The notes below the pieces were generated by a model, which had not been told where the DNA came from, did not search any database, and was given only the letters and a program-made list of their open reading frames with translations. Shown here piece after piece: positions 43,001 to 51,191 of a DNA stretch of 64,000 nucleotides (the stretch's first letter is position 1; the number at the start of each line of letters is the position of its first letter). The stretch comes from Alcanivorax sp. (GTDB lineage: Bacteria; Pseudomonadota; Gammaproteobacteria; Pseudomonadales; Alcanivoracaceae). The stretch covers positions 2,160,692 through 2,224,691 of the forward strand of contig CP051239.1 of the NCBI GenBank assembly GCA_017794945.1, given 5' to 3'. The position numbers were made by a program, and so were the translations under genes.

Positions 43001-43200
43001 AAAAGCTTGATCAGAGCACCATCCCGCCCAGCCCATCGTTGATTTTCCAGGAAGGTGGTAAGAAAGTATCCGTCGTGGTCGGCACGGAAGTGGTGGACGC
43101 GCCTAACGTTAACTTCACCAACCTGCGAAAGAATCGCTGGTACATGATGGAAAAAGATGAAGCTCAGAACTACGTCATGCCTCAGACAGGGGATAACTAA
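40096..43200 (+). CDS. pilY1: Pilus tip adhesin/assembly protein PilY1
   Basis: 1034 residues. A signal peptide ends SLYADD. A VWA domain with metal site DTSGS (D52) runs to about residue 370 and is interrupted around 165-260 by a Cys-rich insertion; eleven Cys fall within the first 300 residues. The C-terminal half (about 400-1000) is the PilY1 beta-propeller, with a calcium-binding loop DLDFDGFAD at 758-766. PilY1 sits at the pilus tip, controls extension and retraction and acts in adhesion and surface sensing. The gene is visibly less GC-rich and less biased in codon use than its surroundings. pilE starts 2 bases after its stop. Confidence 0.93.
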   Translation: MRDLIIKASLLWAVMLLAPTSLYADDTEIFFARANADDSQNRNIANVMILLDTSGSMRNCERSDGANWCNDEENRRIAMLVRAFNIMIDDIPEDVRVGISRFRRGETDGGHVMVPVIETTPNNRSLLKRKVAELNSNGQSGGDPEGGTPTSEAYYEIYRYMMGLSPVYGDYSGSTRDADPQICLRQQVDETCTDVPVYEWQRVDYCDRRFNNCERFRGQYYLYTQTRTEKQCSSETTCIESADIVDANGNYVSPMNLENQCESNHVIVMTDGAPSSGSDNLGWDCSDRGSISGSYECQRLIAGALKSDQNPKGRKVLTSNIGLYMGSYEQRMSGVSAAGGGATYNADSADALAQAFIDQLKLIDEESKAITSPGVAVNQMNRLEHLDQLYYSVFKPRKSSVWEGNLKRYRLDGTVIRDVNGADAVDSDTGYFSNFSKSWWSPETDGFDATEGGARSQLSNRKLFVTDSTGSLSELTQAEVNDDNITTDASFGIPADTDNDELDSKEEVYAALKTLWADPLHSVPLLVNYEGGDADDASSQTNYIFVSTNGGMLHAIDPEDGSEKFTFMPDQFVKKAYDFVSEPPLQPGNIRKPYGLDGSWIAWRRPEINGNGERTGDAANVYIYGGMRRGGDTYFGLDVSSIDSPSMMWQIDGGYDGNPDSGFNLLGQTWSTPTLTQVKIGGTRKPVLVFGGGYSPEDHDTAGERSSEDDIGRAVFMVDALTGELVWSASKAASNAGQAHTSVGSMDWAVPGGVSVVDLDFDGFADYLYFADLGGQVFRANLDNGNDGASGLVTGVTRLAALGGTGTANHRRFYEAPAVGYKSQGGAEALYVLIGSGYRAHPLDEGTDEAIFSIRDEGFRQTGGEDGPITYSDLRLAGSEPDGEDKGWYHEFSRDGEKVLSSPVIFDNTVLFTTYAPGGEDLDDDPCVVRYGEAYLYAADMVTGQPPADSDNNSFDDNTVIKDIDWDGEKLDQSTIPPSPSLIFQEGGKKVSVVVGTEVVDAPNVNFTNLRKNRWYMMEKDEAQNYVMPQTGDN

Positions 43201-43202
43201 AG

Positions 43203-43631
43203 ATGGTTACTCGACGGCCCTTGGGTGGCTTCACGCTGATTGAGTTGATGATCGTGGTGGTGGTCGTGGCGATTCTCGCCGCGATTGCCTATCCGGCCTA
43301 CACCGAGCAAGTCCGCGACAGTCGGCGCTCTGAGACGCAGGGCCAGTTGATGGATCTGGCGGCGTCGCTGGAAGCCTATCGGGCCAAGAATTTCTCCTAC
43401 GACGGCGCCACCGCGTCGTCGCTGGCGCCGAAGCTGGCGAACAGCGATTTCTATAGCGTCGCCATTACCACCAGCAACAATGATCAGGCCTACACTATTA
43501 CCGCGACCACCAAGACCGGGTCCGTCATGGACGGTGACGGTGCTCTCGTAATCAACAGTCAGGGGCAGACCTGTCGGGTAAAAGGTGCCTCAAGCTGTAC
43601 GCCCAGTAGCTCCACGTCCTGGAAAGACTGA
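43203..43631 (+). CDS. pilE: Type IV pilus minor pilin PilE
   Basis: 142 residues. The prepilin motif GGFTLIELMIVVVVVAILAAIAYPAYTEQVRDSRRSE is that of PilE-like minor pilins. Two cysteines near the C-terminus (QTCRVKGASSCTP) fit the disulfide loop. It ends the operon that starts with fimU. pilY2, present between pilY1 and pilE in P. aeruginosa, is missing. Its stop is 6 bases from the convergent fimT stop. Confidence 0.9.
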   Translation: MVTRRPLGGFTLIELMIVVVVVAILAAIAYPAYTEQVRDSRRSETQGQLMDLAASLEAYRAKNFSYDGATASSLAPKLANSDFYSVAITTSNNDQAYTITATTKTGSVMDGDGALVINSQGQTCRVKGASSCTPSSSTSWKD

Positions 43632-43637
43632 TCCGAG

Positions 43638-44165
43638 CTACGGGCACAGGCGCGCGTCCGCAGTTTCGATGCGCGCCGTGCCAATCACGTTCATGATCAC
43701 CTTGCGGGCATGGTCCTGATTGCAGATCAGGAAGTGCCCGTTCTGATAGTAAAGATTACCGCGCCGGCCATAGCGAAGCGCCTTGCCTCGGAAGCGTCGC
43801 CAGATCAGGGTCGTGCCTTCGGGCAATTCCAGGTGTTCGATGATCTCCGAGGCGGCCACCTTCCCGTCATTGTCCGCGTCGCTCGCGATTAGTAGTGACC
43901 GGGTGGGCTTGAACCGGTCGCACAGGCTGTTGCCGTCGCAAAGGTAGGTGGTGCCGTGGGTCAGCGCATGGGCGCGCGCCTGATGGATAAAGCCGAGCAC
44001 CCGGTTGCTGGCGGCGATCACCCGTTGTTTGGGCAGCCAGTCGTTGTGCAGGCCATGCCCGGCGCTGAGCAGCACCGCCAACACTATCAGCGCGATCATC
44101 AGTTCCATCAGGGTGAAGCCCCGGCGGCGTGAGCGCCGCTGTGCTGTCCCGGTTGCGCCTTCCAT
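43638..44165 (-). CDS. fimT: Pseudopilin FimT/GspH type
   Basis: 175 residues. The signal RRRGFTLMELMIALIVLAVLLSAGHGL is a standard prepilin motif. The C-terminal domain is GspH/FimT-like, with a Cys pair in TYLCDGNSLCDRFKPTRS and LICNQDH. FimT-type pseudopilins in Legionella and Xanthomonas bind DNA and promote natural transformation, so the basic C-terminal region (RRFRGKALRYGRRGNLYY) is of interest. It lies opposite to the fimU-pilE operon and divergent from thiO. The symbol is given by its place next to thiO and pilR. Confidence 0.8.
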   Translation of the reverse strand: MEGATGTAQRRSRRRGFTLMELMIALIVLAVLLSAGHGLHNDWLPKQRVIAASNRVLGFIHQARAHALTHGTTYLCDGNSLCDRFKPTRSLLIASDADNDGKVAASEIIEHLELPEGTTLIWRRFRGKALRYGRRGNLYYQNGHFLICNQDHARKVIMNVIGTARIETADARLCP

Positions 44166-44304
44166 GGCTCGTCCTCCGGGCCGTCCTTGGCCCTCTTGAT
44201 CGATACATTGATCCAGGTCGTGTTATCCCAGTCTAGCGCGCCGGGCCCGTTGTCCCTGTGTTATTGTTGCTCCCCTTCCTGTCATCCAACTCCCACGATT
44301 TGCT

Positions 44305-45384
44305 ATGGCTGATGTACTCATTGTCGGTGGTGGAATTGTCGGTTTGCTGAGTGCGCTCAATCTCAGCGATCGGGGATTAAGCGTCACCGTGATCGACGCC
44401 GGCGGGCAGCGTCCGCCCGCGTCCTGGGCCGGGGGCGGCATTCTGTCGCCATTGTTCGCCTGGCGTTACCCCGATCCCATGAACCGGCTTACCCACGACG
44501 CCACGGCGCGTTACCGGGCGCTGGTGGAGCGCTTGCGGGGCAAGGCCGGGCTGCGCGCGTCGGATCTGCACCACAGCGGTCTGTGGGTGGCGGTGGACGG
44601 CGACGAGCGCCGGCAGGCTTTGCGCTGGGCGTTGGACTGGGGCTTGAGCTGCCGGGAAGCGCCGCTGAGCGGGCATTTGTCGGCGGCGCCGGAGCGGCAA
44701 GGTGTGTGGTTTCCCGAGATCGGAAATCTGCGCAACCCGCGCCTGTTGAAAGCACTGCGCGCGACGCTGGTGGGCCAGGGCGTGACGTTCGTGAACGCGG
44801 CGGTGGACGCCGTGCGGCCCGGCGCCCGCGGCGCCGAGTTGACGCTGAGCCCGGGGGGCACCCTGTCCGCGCCCCGCGTGCTGCTCTGCGCCGGGGCCTG
44901 GACATCGGCGTTGTTGGCCCCTCTGGGCGTGCGGCTGCCGCTGTTTCCGGCCAAGGGTGAGATGCTGCTGTACCGTTTGCCACCGGGCCGGGTACCGACC
45001 ATCGTGCTCACCGACGAGGGCTATTTGATCCCGCGCGCCGACGGCGCCGTGTTGGCCGGCTCGACGTTGAAAGCGGGGGATGACACCACCTACCCCACGG
45101 TGACCGGACGTTGGGCCTTGCAGGCGATGGCCGCGTCGCTGCTACCGGAGCTGGCGTCGGTGACGCCGTCCCACCATTGGGCCGGGGTGCGGCCGGGCAG
45201 CGACCGTGACTGGCCCTATCTGGGGCCGGTGCCCGGCACTCGCGGGGTGTTCGCCGCCGCCGGGCTGCATCGCAATGGGTTGGTGGCGGCACCGGCCAGC
45301 GCCGAGCTGCTGGTGCGTTTGATGTGCGGGGAAACGCCGTCACTGGATCCGGCGGCTTATTCGCTGTCCGGGGCGCCGTCCTGA
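44305..45384 (+). CDS. thiO: Glycine oxidase ThiO (FAD-dependent)
   Basis: 359 residues. The Rossmann motif VLIVGGGIVGLLSALNLSDRGLSVTVIDAG binds FAD. The DAO fold continues with WAGGGILSPLFAWRYPD and a C-terminal HHWAGVRPGSDRDWPYLGPVPGTRGVFAAAGLHRNGLVAAP, typical of ThiO/glycine oxidase. It makes the imine used for the thiazole of thiamine. It ends inside the 3' end of the convergent pilR by 28 bases. No Shine-Dalgarno is clear. A general D-amino acid oxidase is the alternative. Confidence 0.9.
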   Translation: MADVLIVGGGIVGLLSALNLSDRGLSVTVIDAGGQRPPASWAGGGILSPLFAWRYPDPMNRLTHDATARYRALVERLRGKAGLRASDLHHSGLWVAVDGDERRQALRWALDWGLSCREAPLSGHLSAAPERQGVWFPEIGNLRNPRLLKALRATLVGQGVTFVNAAVDAVRPGARGAELTLSPGGTLSAPRVLLCAGAWTSALLAPLGVRLPLFPAKGEMLLYRLPPGRVPTIVLTDEGYLIPRADGAVLAGSTLKAGDDTTYPTVTGRWALQAMAASLLPELASVTPSHHWAGVRPGSDRDWPYLGPVPGTRGVFAAAGLHRNGLVAAPASAELLVRLMCGETPSLDPAAYSLSGAPS

Positions 45385-46739
45385 TCCAGTTCCAGCTTCT
45401 TTAGCCGGTAGCGCAGCGAGCGGAAGGTCATGCCCAGCTTTTTGGCGGCCGCGGTGCGGTTCCAGTGGGTGGTGTCCAGCGCGCGCAGGATTTCCTGCTT
45501 TTCGATTTCCTGCAGGTAGTCTTCCAGCGGCAGCTGCGGATGGCGGCCGCCGCCGTTGCCGGCGGCCGGCTGTGGCCCGTCGTCGCTGGGCAGGTGCAGA
45601 TGCTCCGGTTCGATCATCTCGCCGTCGCACAGGGTGAGGGCCCGCTCCAGGGTGTTTTCCAGTTCGCGCACGTTGCCCGGAAAGCGGTAGCCGGCGAGGG
45701 CGGACATGGCCCGCTCGCTGACCGCCGGCGGCCGGGTCTCCCAGGCTTCGCCGAGACGCTCCAGGATGTGTTCCACCAGCACCGGGATGTCCTCGTGCCG
45801 TTCGCGCAGCGGGGGGACGTGCGCTTCGATCACGTTGAGCCGGTAGTAAAGATCCTGGCGGAAGCGGCCGGCGCTCATTTCCTCGCCCAGGTCCCGGTGC
45901 GTGGCGCAGAGAATGCGCAGGTTCACGGTGAATTCCTTGGATTCGCCCACCGGGCGCACGGTCTTTTCCTGAATCGCGCGCAGCAGTTTTACCTGCATGT
46001 GCAGCGGCAGGTCGGCCACTTCGTCGAGGAACAGGGTGCCGCCGTCCGCCTCGCGGAACAGGCCTTTGCGGTCTTCCACGGCGCCGGTGAAGCTGCCCTT
46101 GCGGTGGCCGAAGAACTCGCTTTCCATCAGTTCCGAGGGAATCGCGCCGCAGTTGACCGCGACGAAGGGCTTTTCCCGGCGCGGGCCCAGGGCGTGGATC
46201 AAGCGCGCTACGCGCTCCTTGCCGCTGCCGGATTCGCCGCTGATGTAGATCGGCGCCTGGCTGCGCGCCAGTTTGCGGATCTGCTGCTTGAGGCGCTGCA
46301 TGGCCGGCCCCTGGCCGACCAGGGTGTCTTCTTCCCCGCCGCCGTCGCCGGCTTTTTCGGCGCGGCTGATACCCAGGCCGTCCTCGATCAGCTGCCGCAG
46401 GCGGTCCAGCGCCACCGGTTTGGCGATGAAATCGTAGGCGCCCAGCTTCATCGCCTCGGTGGCCACGTCCATGTTGCCGTAGGCGGTGATCACCGCCACC
46501 GGCATGTCCGGGGCGGCCTGAGCGGCGTGACGGAGCAGATCCAGGCCGGTGCCGTCGCCCAGGTTCATGTCGGTGAGGCAGAGGTCGAAGCGGTCGTTAT
46601 CGAGCAGGCGCCGCGCGGCGCCGAGCGAATCGGCCGCGGTGGCATCCAGTTTCATCCGCCCCAGGGTGATGACGAGCAGTTCGCGCAGATCCGCTTCGTC
46701 GTCAACAACCAGAACACGAGGAGTCTTATCGGTCATCAT
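45357..46739 (-). CDS. pilR: Sigma-54 response regulator PilR
   Basis: 460 residues. A receiver domain (about 8-125) carries the phospho-acceptor in CLTDMNLGDG. The AAA+ sigma-54 activation domain has Walker A GESGSGKE, the sigma-54-contacting loop as GSFTGA, and Walker B TLFLDEVADL. A Fis-type HTH closes the protein (TTHWNRTAAAKKLGMTFRSLRYRLKKL). By analogy it activates the major pilin gene pilA with sigma-54. Its start overlaps the stop of pilS (TAATG). An ATG one codon later is possible. Confidence 0.96.
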   Translation of the reverse strand: MMTDKTPRVLVVDDEADLRELLVITLGRMKLDATAADSLGAARRLLDNDRFDLCLTDMNLGDGTGLDLLRHAAQAAPDMPVAVITAYGNMDVATEAMKLGAYDFIAKPVALDRLRQLIEDGLGISRAEKAGDGGGEEDTLVGQGPAMQRLKQQIRKLARSQAPIYISGESGSGKERVARLIHALGPRREKPFVAVNCGAIPSELMESEFFGHRKGSFTGAVEDRKGLFREADGGTLFLDEVADLPLHMQVKLLRAIQEKTVRPVGESKEFTVNLRILCATHRDLGEEMSAGRFRQDLYYRLNVIEAHVPPLRERHEDIPVLVEHILERLGEAWETRPPAVSERAMSALAGYRFPGNVRELENTLERALTLCDGEMIEPEHLHLPSDDGPQPAAGNGGGRHPQLPLEDYLQEIEKQEILRALDTTHWNRTAAAKKLGMTFRSLRYRLKKLELDQDGAPDSE

Positions 46740-48295
46740 TATTGGAACTGTCGGTCCGGGTGGGCACAGGTTAGCACAAAGCGAGCGCCGGGTTGGGCGT
46801 CCTCATAGTCGAGGGTGGCCTGGTTCGCCTGGCACAGCTGCCGGCACACATAGAGCCCCAGCCCGTTACCGCCGTCGCTGGTGGTATAGAAGGGCTCGAA
46901 CAGATGGGCGGCGGCGTCCTCGGGGATGCCGTCGCCGTTGTCGGCCACCGAGATCCACGGCAGCCGGGTTTGCGGATGGCGGCCATAGGCCACGGTCACC
47001 CGGCAATCGTCCCCGCCATGGTCGAAGGCGTTACCGATCAGGTTGTCCACCACCTGTATCAACTGGCTGCGGTCGAAGCGCACTTCCAGGCCCTCGTCGC
47101 GGTGCCGCAGGCGCAACCGCTCGCGGGGGACGCCACGCTGATGCCAACTGGCGGTGACCTCCTCCAGTACCGGCGCCACATCGAAGCGCGCCGCCTGGCT
47201 GCGCGGGCGCCGGGACAAGTCCAGCACGTCGGAAATGATGCCGTTCACCCGTTTCACATGGTTGCGGATAATGCCCAGCAGGTGGCTGTCTTCCGGCTTT
47301 TCCATGTCCTCGTCCAGCAGCTCGGTGGCATGGCTGATGGCACTCAGCGGGTTGCGGATTTCGTGGGCCAGGGTCGCCGACAGCCGGCCCAGCGATGCCA
47401 GATTCAGTTGCTGGGCTTCCTGGGCGACGCGCGCGGTGTCCTCCAGGAAAACCAGGGTGAGATCCTCGTGACCGGTGTCCAGATCGGCGAAACGGGCGCT
47501 CACTTGCGGTGACTGGCGTGATACCCGCAGCGGGCTCTGCGCCATGTGCGGTGCCTGCCGCCAATGCTGGTGCCGTTCCACCAGGGCCGCCGGCAAATGC
47601 TGGCCGACCATGGGGGTGGCGAAAAAGCCGTCCGCGGAGGGGTTGGACTGCAGTATGCGGTGCTCGTTGTTGAACACCATCACGCCGGTGCGCATGCGCG
47701 CCACGATTTGCCGGTTGAGCGCCTCCAGCCGCTCGATCGCCACCCGCTGGCTGGCGGCGATGGACTCGCTGCGCTCCAGCCGCTCGGCGATTTGCTGGAT
47801 GATCAGCGACACCATGAAGAAGGCGATGCCCAGCAGGCCCGCCTCGGTGAGCTGGAAGGGATCCTTGTCACCGGTCTGGGTGGCGAAATAGAACTGCTCG
47901 AACATCACCGTCAAGGTGGCCAGCGCGGCGATCAGGAAGCCCATGCGGCCGCGCAGCAGGATATTGCCGGCGGCCACGTTGACCAGCAACAGCACCGCCA
48001 GGCCTCCCTCCAGGCCGCCGTTGGCGTGCACCACCAGGCCCAGCACCAGCACATCAATGACCAGCGCCAGCGGTTGCGCGAAGCCCGGCTTGCGCAGCCG
48101 CTCGCTGTAATCCATCGCCGAGGAGACCAGCGTCAGCAGCAGATACCCCGACACCGTCGCCTCGAACAGAGCCGGCATGTACTGGCCGATCAGCCTCTGC
48201 TCGCTCACATAGAACAACGTCAGCAACACCGTGGCGATGGTGATGCGATAGAGGTTGTAGATGCGGCTTGGTGTCCAGCTCTGGCTAGGGCTCAT
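46739..48295 (-). CDS. pilS: Sensor histidine kinase PilS
   Basis: 518 residues from the ATG at 48295; the longer frame to 48460 lies over the PP0621 gene and is rejected. Six membrane helices are predicted in the first 180 residues, then a PAS-like region (MRTGVMVFNNEHRILQSNPSADGFF), HisKA with TLAHEIRNPLSAISHATELL and an HATPase domain (DNLIGNAFDHGGD, SVADNGDGIPEDAA, GGNGLGLYVC). PilS senses the pilin level in the membrane and controls PilR. The upstream small gene overlaps its first 11 bases. Confidence 0.95.
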   Translation of the reverse strand: MSPSQSWTPSRIYNLYRITIATVLLTLFYVSEQRLIGQYMPALFEATVSGYLLLTLVSSAMDYSERLRKPGFAQPLALVIDVLVLGLVVHANGGLEGGLAVLLLVNVAAGNILLRGRMGFLIAALATLTVMFEQFYFATQTGDKDPFQLTEAGLLGIAFFMVSLIIQQIAERLERSESIAASQRVAIERLEALNRQIVARMRTGVMVFNNEHRILQSNPSADGFFATPMVGQHLPAALVERHQHWRQAPHMAQSPLRVSRQSPQVSARFADLDTGHEDLTLVFLEDTARVAQEAQQLNLASLGRLSATLAHEIRNPLSAISHATELLDEDMEKPEDSHLLGIIRNHVKRVNGIISDVLDLSRRPRSQAARFDVAPVLEEVTASWHQRGVPRERLRLRHRDEGLEVRFDRSQLIQVVDNLIGNAFDHGGDDCRVTVAYGRHPQTRLPWISVADNGDGIPEDAAAHLFEPFYTTSDGGNGLGLYVCRQLCQANQATLDYEDAQPGARFVLTCAHPDRQFQ

Positions 48296-48533
48296 GGTGC
48301 TCCAGGTATTGGCGCTGATGATCCTGGCTGCAGAACGCCATGTTGTTGTGTTGGAACGCTTCGTTTTCCGGCACATGCACGCCGCATTGCCGGCACTTGA
48401 CCATTTTCTGGCTGAGCGAAGCCGGCCCGTCGGCCGGGTTGTCATGCCGGCGACGTTCACCCAGCAGGCCTTTCACGACCCGCCAAACCAGATAAACCAG
48501 AGCCGCTATGATGAGCAGCCTTATAAGCCCCAT
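48285..48533 (-). CDS. PP0621 family zinc-ribbon membrane protein
   Basis: 82 residues from the ATG at 48533. An N-terminal membrane helix (GLIRLLIIAALVYLVWRVVKGLL) is followed by a linker and a small metal-binding module KCRQCGVHVPENEAFQHNNMAFCSQDHQRQYL, with Cys/His ligands. This matches the PP0621 family, a protein of unknown function often found beside pilS. The start of pilS lies inside its 3' end, so the two are coupled. Confidence 0.85.
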   Translation of the reverse strand: MGLIRLLIIAALVYLVWRVVKGLLGERRRHDNPADGPASLSQKMVKCRQCGVHVPENEAFQHNNMAFCSQDHQRQYLEHHEP

Positions 48534-48607
48534 AAGATATCCCCGACGCTGCAAGAGCGGGCGGCTACAGAGTACAATCAGCGCTCCATGGAGAAAAGGC
48601 TGGTGAT

Positions 48608-50233
48608 ATGCGAGTAGTGATGGCCCAGCGCAACCCGCTGGTCGGGGATATCGAGGGCAACGCTGACGCGGTGGTGGCCGCCGCCCGCGAGGCGCGCAAT
48701 TTGCTGGGCGCCGAGCTGGTGGTGTTTCCCGAACTGGTGCTGACCGGTTACCCGCCGGAGGATCTGCTGCTGCGGCCCAGCCTGAACAGCCGGGTTGATG
48801 ACGCCCTGGCGCATATCGGCGAGCGTATCGAGGTGCCGGTGGTGTTGGGCTATCCGGCGGTACGTAATGGCCTGCGACGTAATGCCGCCGGGGTGTTGTT
48901 CCCGGGCGACAGCCGACCCCGCCATGAGTACTTCAAGCAGTGCCTGCCCAATTACCGGGTTTTCGACGAAAAGCGCTACTTCCAGCCCGGCGACCAGAGC
49001 TGTGTGTTCGAGTTCGGTAAGGAGCGCCTGGCCATCACCATATGCGAGGACATCTGGTTCGAGGGGCCGGCGGCCCAGGCCGCCCGCGACGGCGCCACCT
49101 GCATTGTAAACCTGAACGCGTCGCCGTTCCGCGCCGGCAAGCCCGGTGAACGCCGCGATCAGGTGTGCGCCCGCGCCCGGGAAACCGGCCTGCCGGTACT
49201 TTACTGCAACCTGGTGGGCGGTCAGGACGAACTGGTCTTCGATGGCGCTTCTTTCGTGGTGGATGGCGAGGCCGGCCTCTGTGTACAGGGCGCCAGCTTC
49301 GAGGAAGCGCTGGTACCGGTGGATCTGGGCCGCGAAGGCGGCGCGCTGAAGGTGCGCGGTGAAGTGCTGCCGGTACCGGAAGACGAGGAAAGCCTGTACC
49401 GGGCCCTGGTGCTGGCGACCCGCGATTACGTCAACAAGAATGGCTTCAAGGGCGCGCTGCTGGGGTTGTCCGGCGGTATCGATTCCGCCTTGACCCTGGC
49501 GGTGGCCGTGGACGCGCTCGGCCCCGACCGGGTGGAGGCCGTGATGATGCCGTTCCGCTATACCGCCGACATCAGTATCGAAGACGCGGAGCAGCAGGCC
49601 AAGGCACTGCGGGTGCATTACCGGTCGCTGCCCATTGAGCCGGCCTTCAACGGCTTCATGTCGATCCTCGAGGAGGCGTTCGCCGACCACCAACCGGACA
49701 CCACCGAGGAAAACCTGCAGGCGCGTTGCCGTGGCGTGTTGCTGATGGCGCTGTCCAACAAGAACGGGTCGGTGGTGCTGACCACCGGCAACAAGAGCGA
49801 GATGGCGGTGGGCTACGCCACCCTTTACGGCGACATGGCCGGCGGTTTCTCGGTGCTCAAGGACGTGTTCAAGACCTGGGTGTACCGGGTGGCGCGCTGG
49901 CGCAACCAGAAAGCCGGCAGTGAGATCATCCCCGAGCGGGTGATTACCCGGCCGCCTTCGGCGGAGCTGGCGCCGGACCAGGTGGATTCGGACTCCCTGC
50001 CCGGTTATGACGAACTGGACGCCATTCTGGAACGCTATGTGGAACAGGACATGAGCGCCGAGGCGGTGATTCGTGATGGCTTTGACCGCGACACCGTGTA
50101 CCGGGTGGTCAAGCTCACCGACCGCAACGAATACAAGCGGCGTCAGGCGGCGGTGGGCCCGCGGGTCAGCCGTCGCGCCTTCGGCAAGGACCGCCGCTAC
50201 CCGATCACCAACGGCTGGCGACCGGGCGATTAA
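48608..50233 (+). CDS. nadE: Glutamine-dependent NAD+ synthase
   Basis: 541 residues with two domains. The nitrilase-type glutaminase (about 1-260) has its triad in FPELVLTGYPPEDLL (Glu), YFKQCLPNYRVFDEKRYF (Lys) and AITICEDIWFEG (Cys). The synthetase domain shows the PP-loop LGLSGGIDSALTLA and TTGNKSEMAVGYATLYGD. It amidates deamido-NAD to NAD using glutamine. It is divergent from the PP0621 gene. It seems inserted here relative to P. aeruginosa, where bamD is next to pilS. A terminator follows. Confidence 0.96.
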   Translation: MRVVMAQRNPLVGDIEGNADAVVAAAREARNLLGAELVVFPELVLTGYPPEDLLLRPSLNSRVDDALAHIGERIEVPVVLGYPAVRNGLRRNAAGVLFPGDSRPRHEYFKQCLPNYRVFDEKRYFQPGDQSCVFEFGKERLAITICEDIWFEGPAAQAARDGATCIVNLNASPFRAGKPGERRDQVCARARETGLPVLYCNLVGGQDELVFDGASFVVDGEAGLCVQGASFEEALVPVDLGREGGALKVRGEVLPVPEDEESLYRALVLATRDYVNKNGFKGALLGLSGGIDSALTLAVAVDALGPDRVEAVMMPFRYTADISIEDAEQQAKALRVHYRSLPIEPAFNGFMSILEEAFADHQPDTTEENLQARCRGVLLMALSNKNGSVVLTTGNKSEMAVGYATLYGDMAGGFSVLKDVFKTWVYRVARWRNQKAGSEIIPERVITRPPSAELAPDQVDSDSLPGYDELDAILERYVEQDMSAEAVIRDGFDRDTVYRVVKLTDRNEYKRRQAAVGPRVSRRAFGKDRRYPITNGWRPGD

Positions 50234-50255
50234 TCAGGCCCGGCCGTCAGACGCT

Positions 50256-50283
50256 AAAAAGCCCGCTTCCGCGGGCTTTTTTT
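50256..50283. terminator. Bidirectional terminator between nadE and bamD
   Basis: A5 then GCCCGC-TTCC-GCGGGC (50261-50276) then T7. It serves the convergent genes on both sides. Confidence 0.9.
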
Positions 50284-50315
50284 GCGTTGGATTTTGAACG
50301 GCGTCCGTGGCGCGT

Positions 50316-51134
50316 CTAAAGCAGGTCGAACGTGAGCAGGCTGAGGATGCCCTTGTTCTCGTTCGGCCACCAGGCCAGGTCCACCTGGTTGTCATCTTCC
50401 AGGAATTCGCTGTCCGGCCAGTTGTTCGCCAGGATGCGTCGGCTTTTATCCGCCAGCGCCGGGCGGTCCAGGCGTTCGTAACCCTTCACCATGATGGCCA
50501 GGGCTTCCGGTACCAGCGGCGTCTGCTGGTAGTGCTGCACCACGTATTGGGCGCGGCCGATAGCGGCGATGTAGGCGCCCCGGCGGGCGTAGTAACGCGC
50601 CGCGTGCAGTTCGTGGCGGGCGAATTCATTGCGGATGAACACCATGCGGGCGCGCGCGTCCTCGCTGTACTCGCTGTCCGGGAAGCGGGTCACCAGACGC
50701 TCGAAATCCTCGAAGGCATCGCGGGCGGAGGACAGGTCGCGGGCGGACTTGTCGGTGTTCATCATGGAATCGAAGAAACCCCGTTCCATGTAGAAGTTGG
50801 CCAGGCCGCGCATGTAGAGCGCGTAGTCCAGGCGCGGGTGGGCCGGGTAGCTGCGCATGAAACGCTGGGCGGCGACCACGGTTTGCGGGTAATCCTGAAG
50901 GCGGAATTGGGCGTAGATCAGCTCCAACTGCGCCTGTTCCGCGTAGCGGCCGTAGGGGAAGCGGGCCTCCAGCTCCTTGAGCCGGTCCACGGCGGTCACG
51001 TAGTTATTCGACTCCATGGACTCGCGGGCTTCACGGTATTGTTCCGCTTCGGTGCGCTCCGGGCCCTCGTCGGGTTTGCTGGCGCAGGCGCTGATGAGCG
51101 CGGCGATCAGCAGGGTCGAAAGCAATCGTGGCAT
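50316..51134 (-). CDS. bamD: Outer membrane assembly lipoprotein BamD
   Basis: 272 residues. Lipoprotein signal LLSTLLIAALISAC with lipobox ISAC at C17. The mature part has five TPR motifs (for example EAEQYREARESMESNNYVTAVDRLKELEARFPYGRYAEQAQLELIYAQF). BamD is the essential partner of BamA that inserts barrels such as GspD-type and porin-like proteins into the outer membrane. GAGGAT precedes the ATG. It diverges from rluD, the conserved arrangement. Confidence 0.96.
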   Translation of the reverse strand: MPRLLSTLLIAALISACASKPDEGPERTEAEQYREARESMESNNYVTAVDRLKELEARFPYGRYAEQAQLELIYAQFRLQDYPQTVVAAQRFMRSYPAHPRLDYALYMRGLANFYMERGFFDSMMNTDKSARDLSSARDAFEDFERLVTRFPDSEYSEDARARMVFIRNEFARHELHAARYYARRGAYIAAIGRAQYVVQHYQQTPLVPEALAIMVKGYERLDRPALADKSRRILANNWPDSEFLEDDNQVDLAWWPNENKGILSLLTFDLL

Positions 51135-51191
51135 TTTATCCTCGGTGCGACAGGGTACAATGGTGCGCCTATTCTACGCACAGGTCGGACC

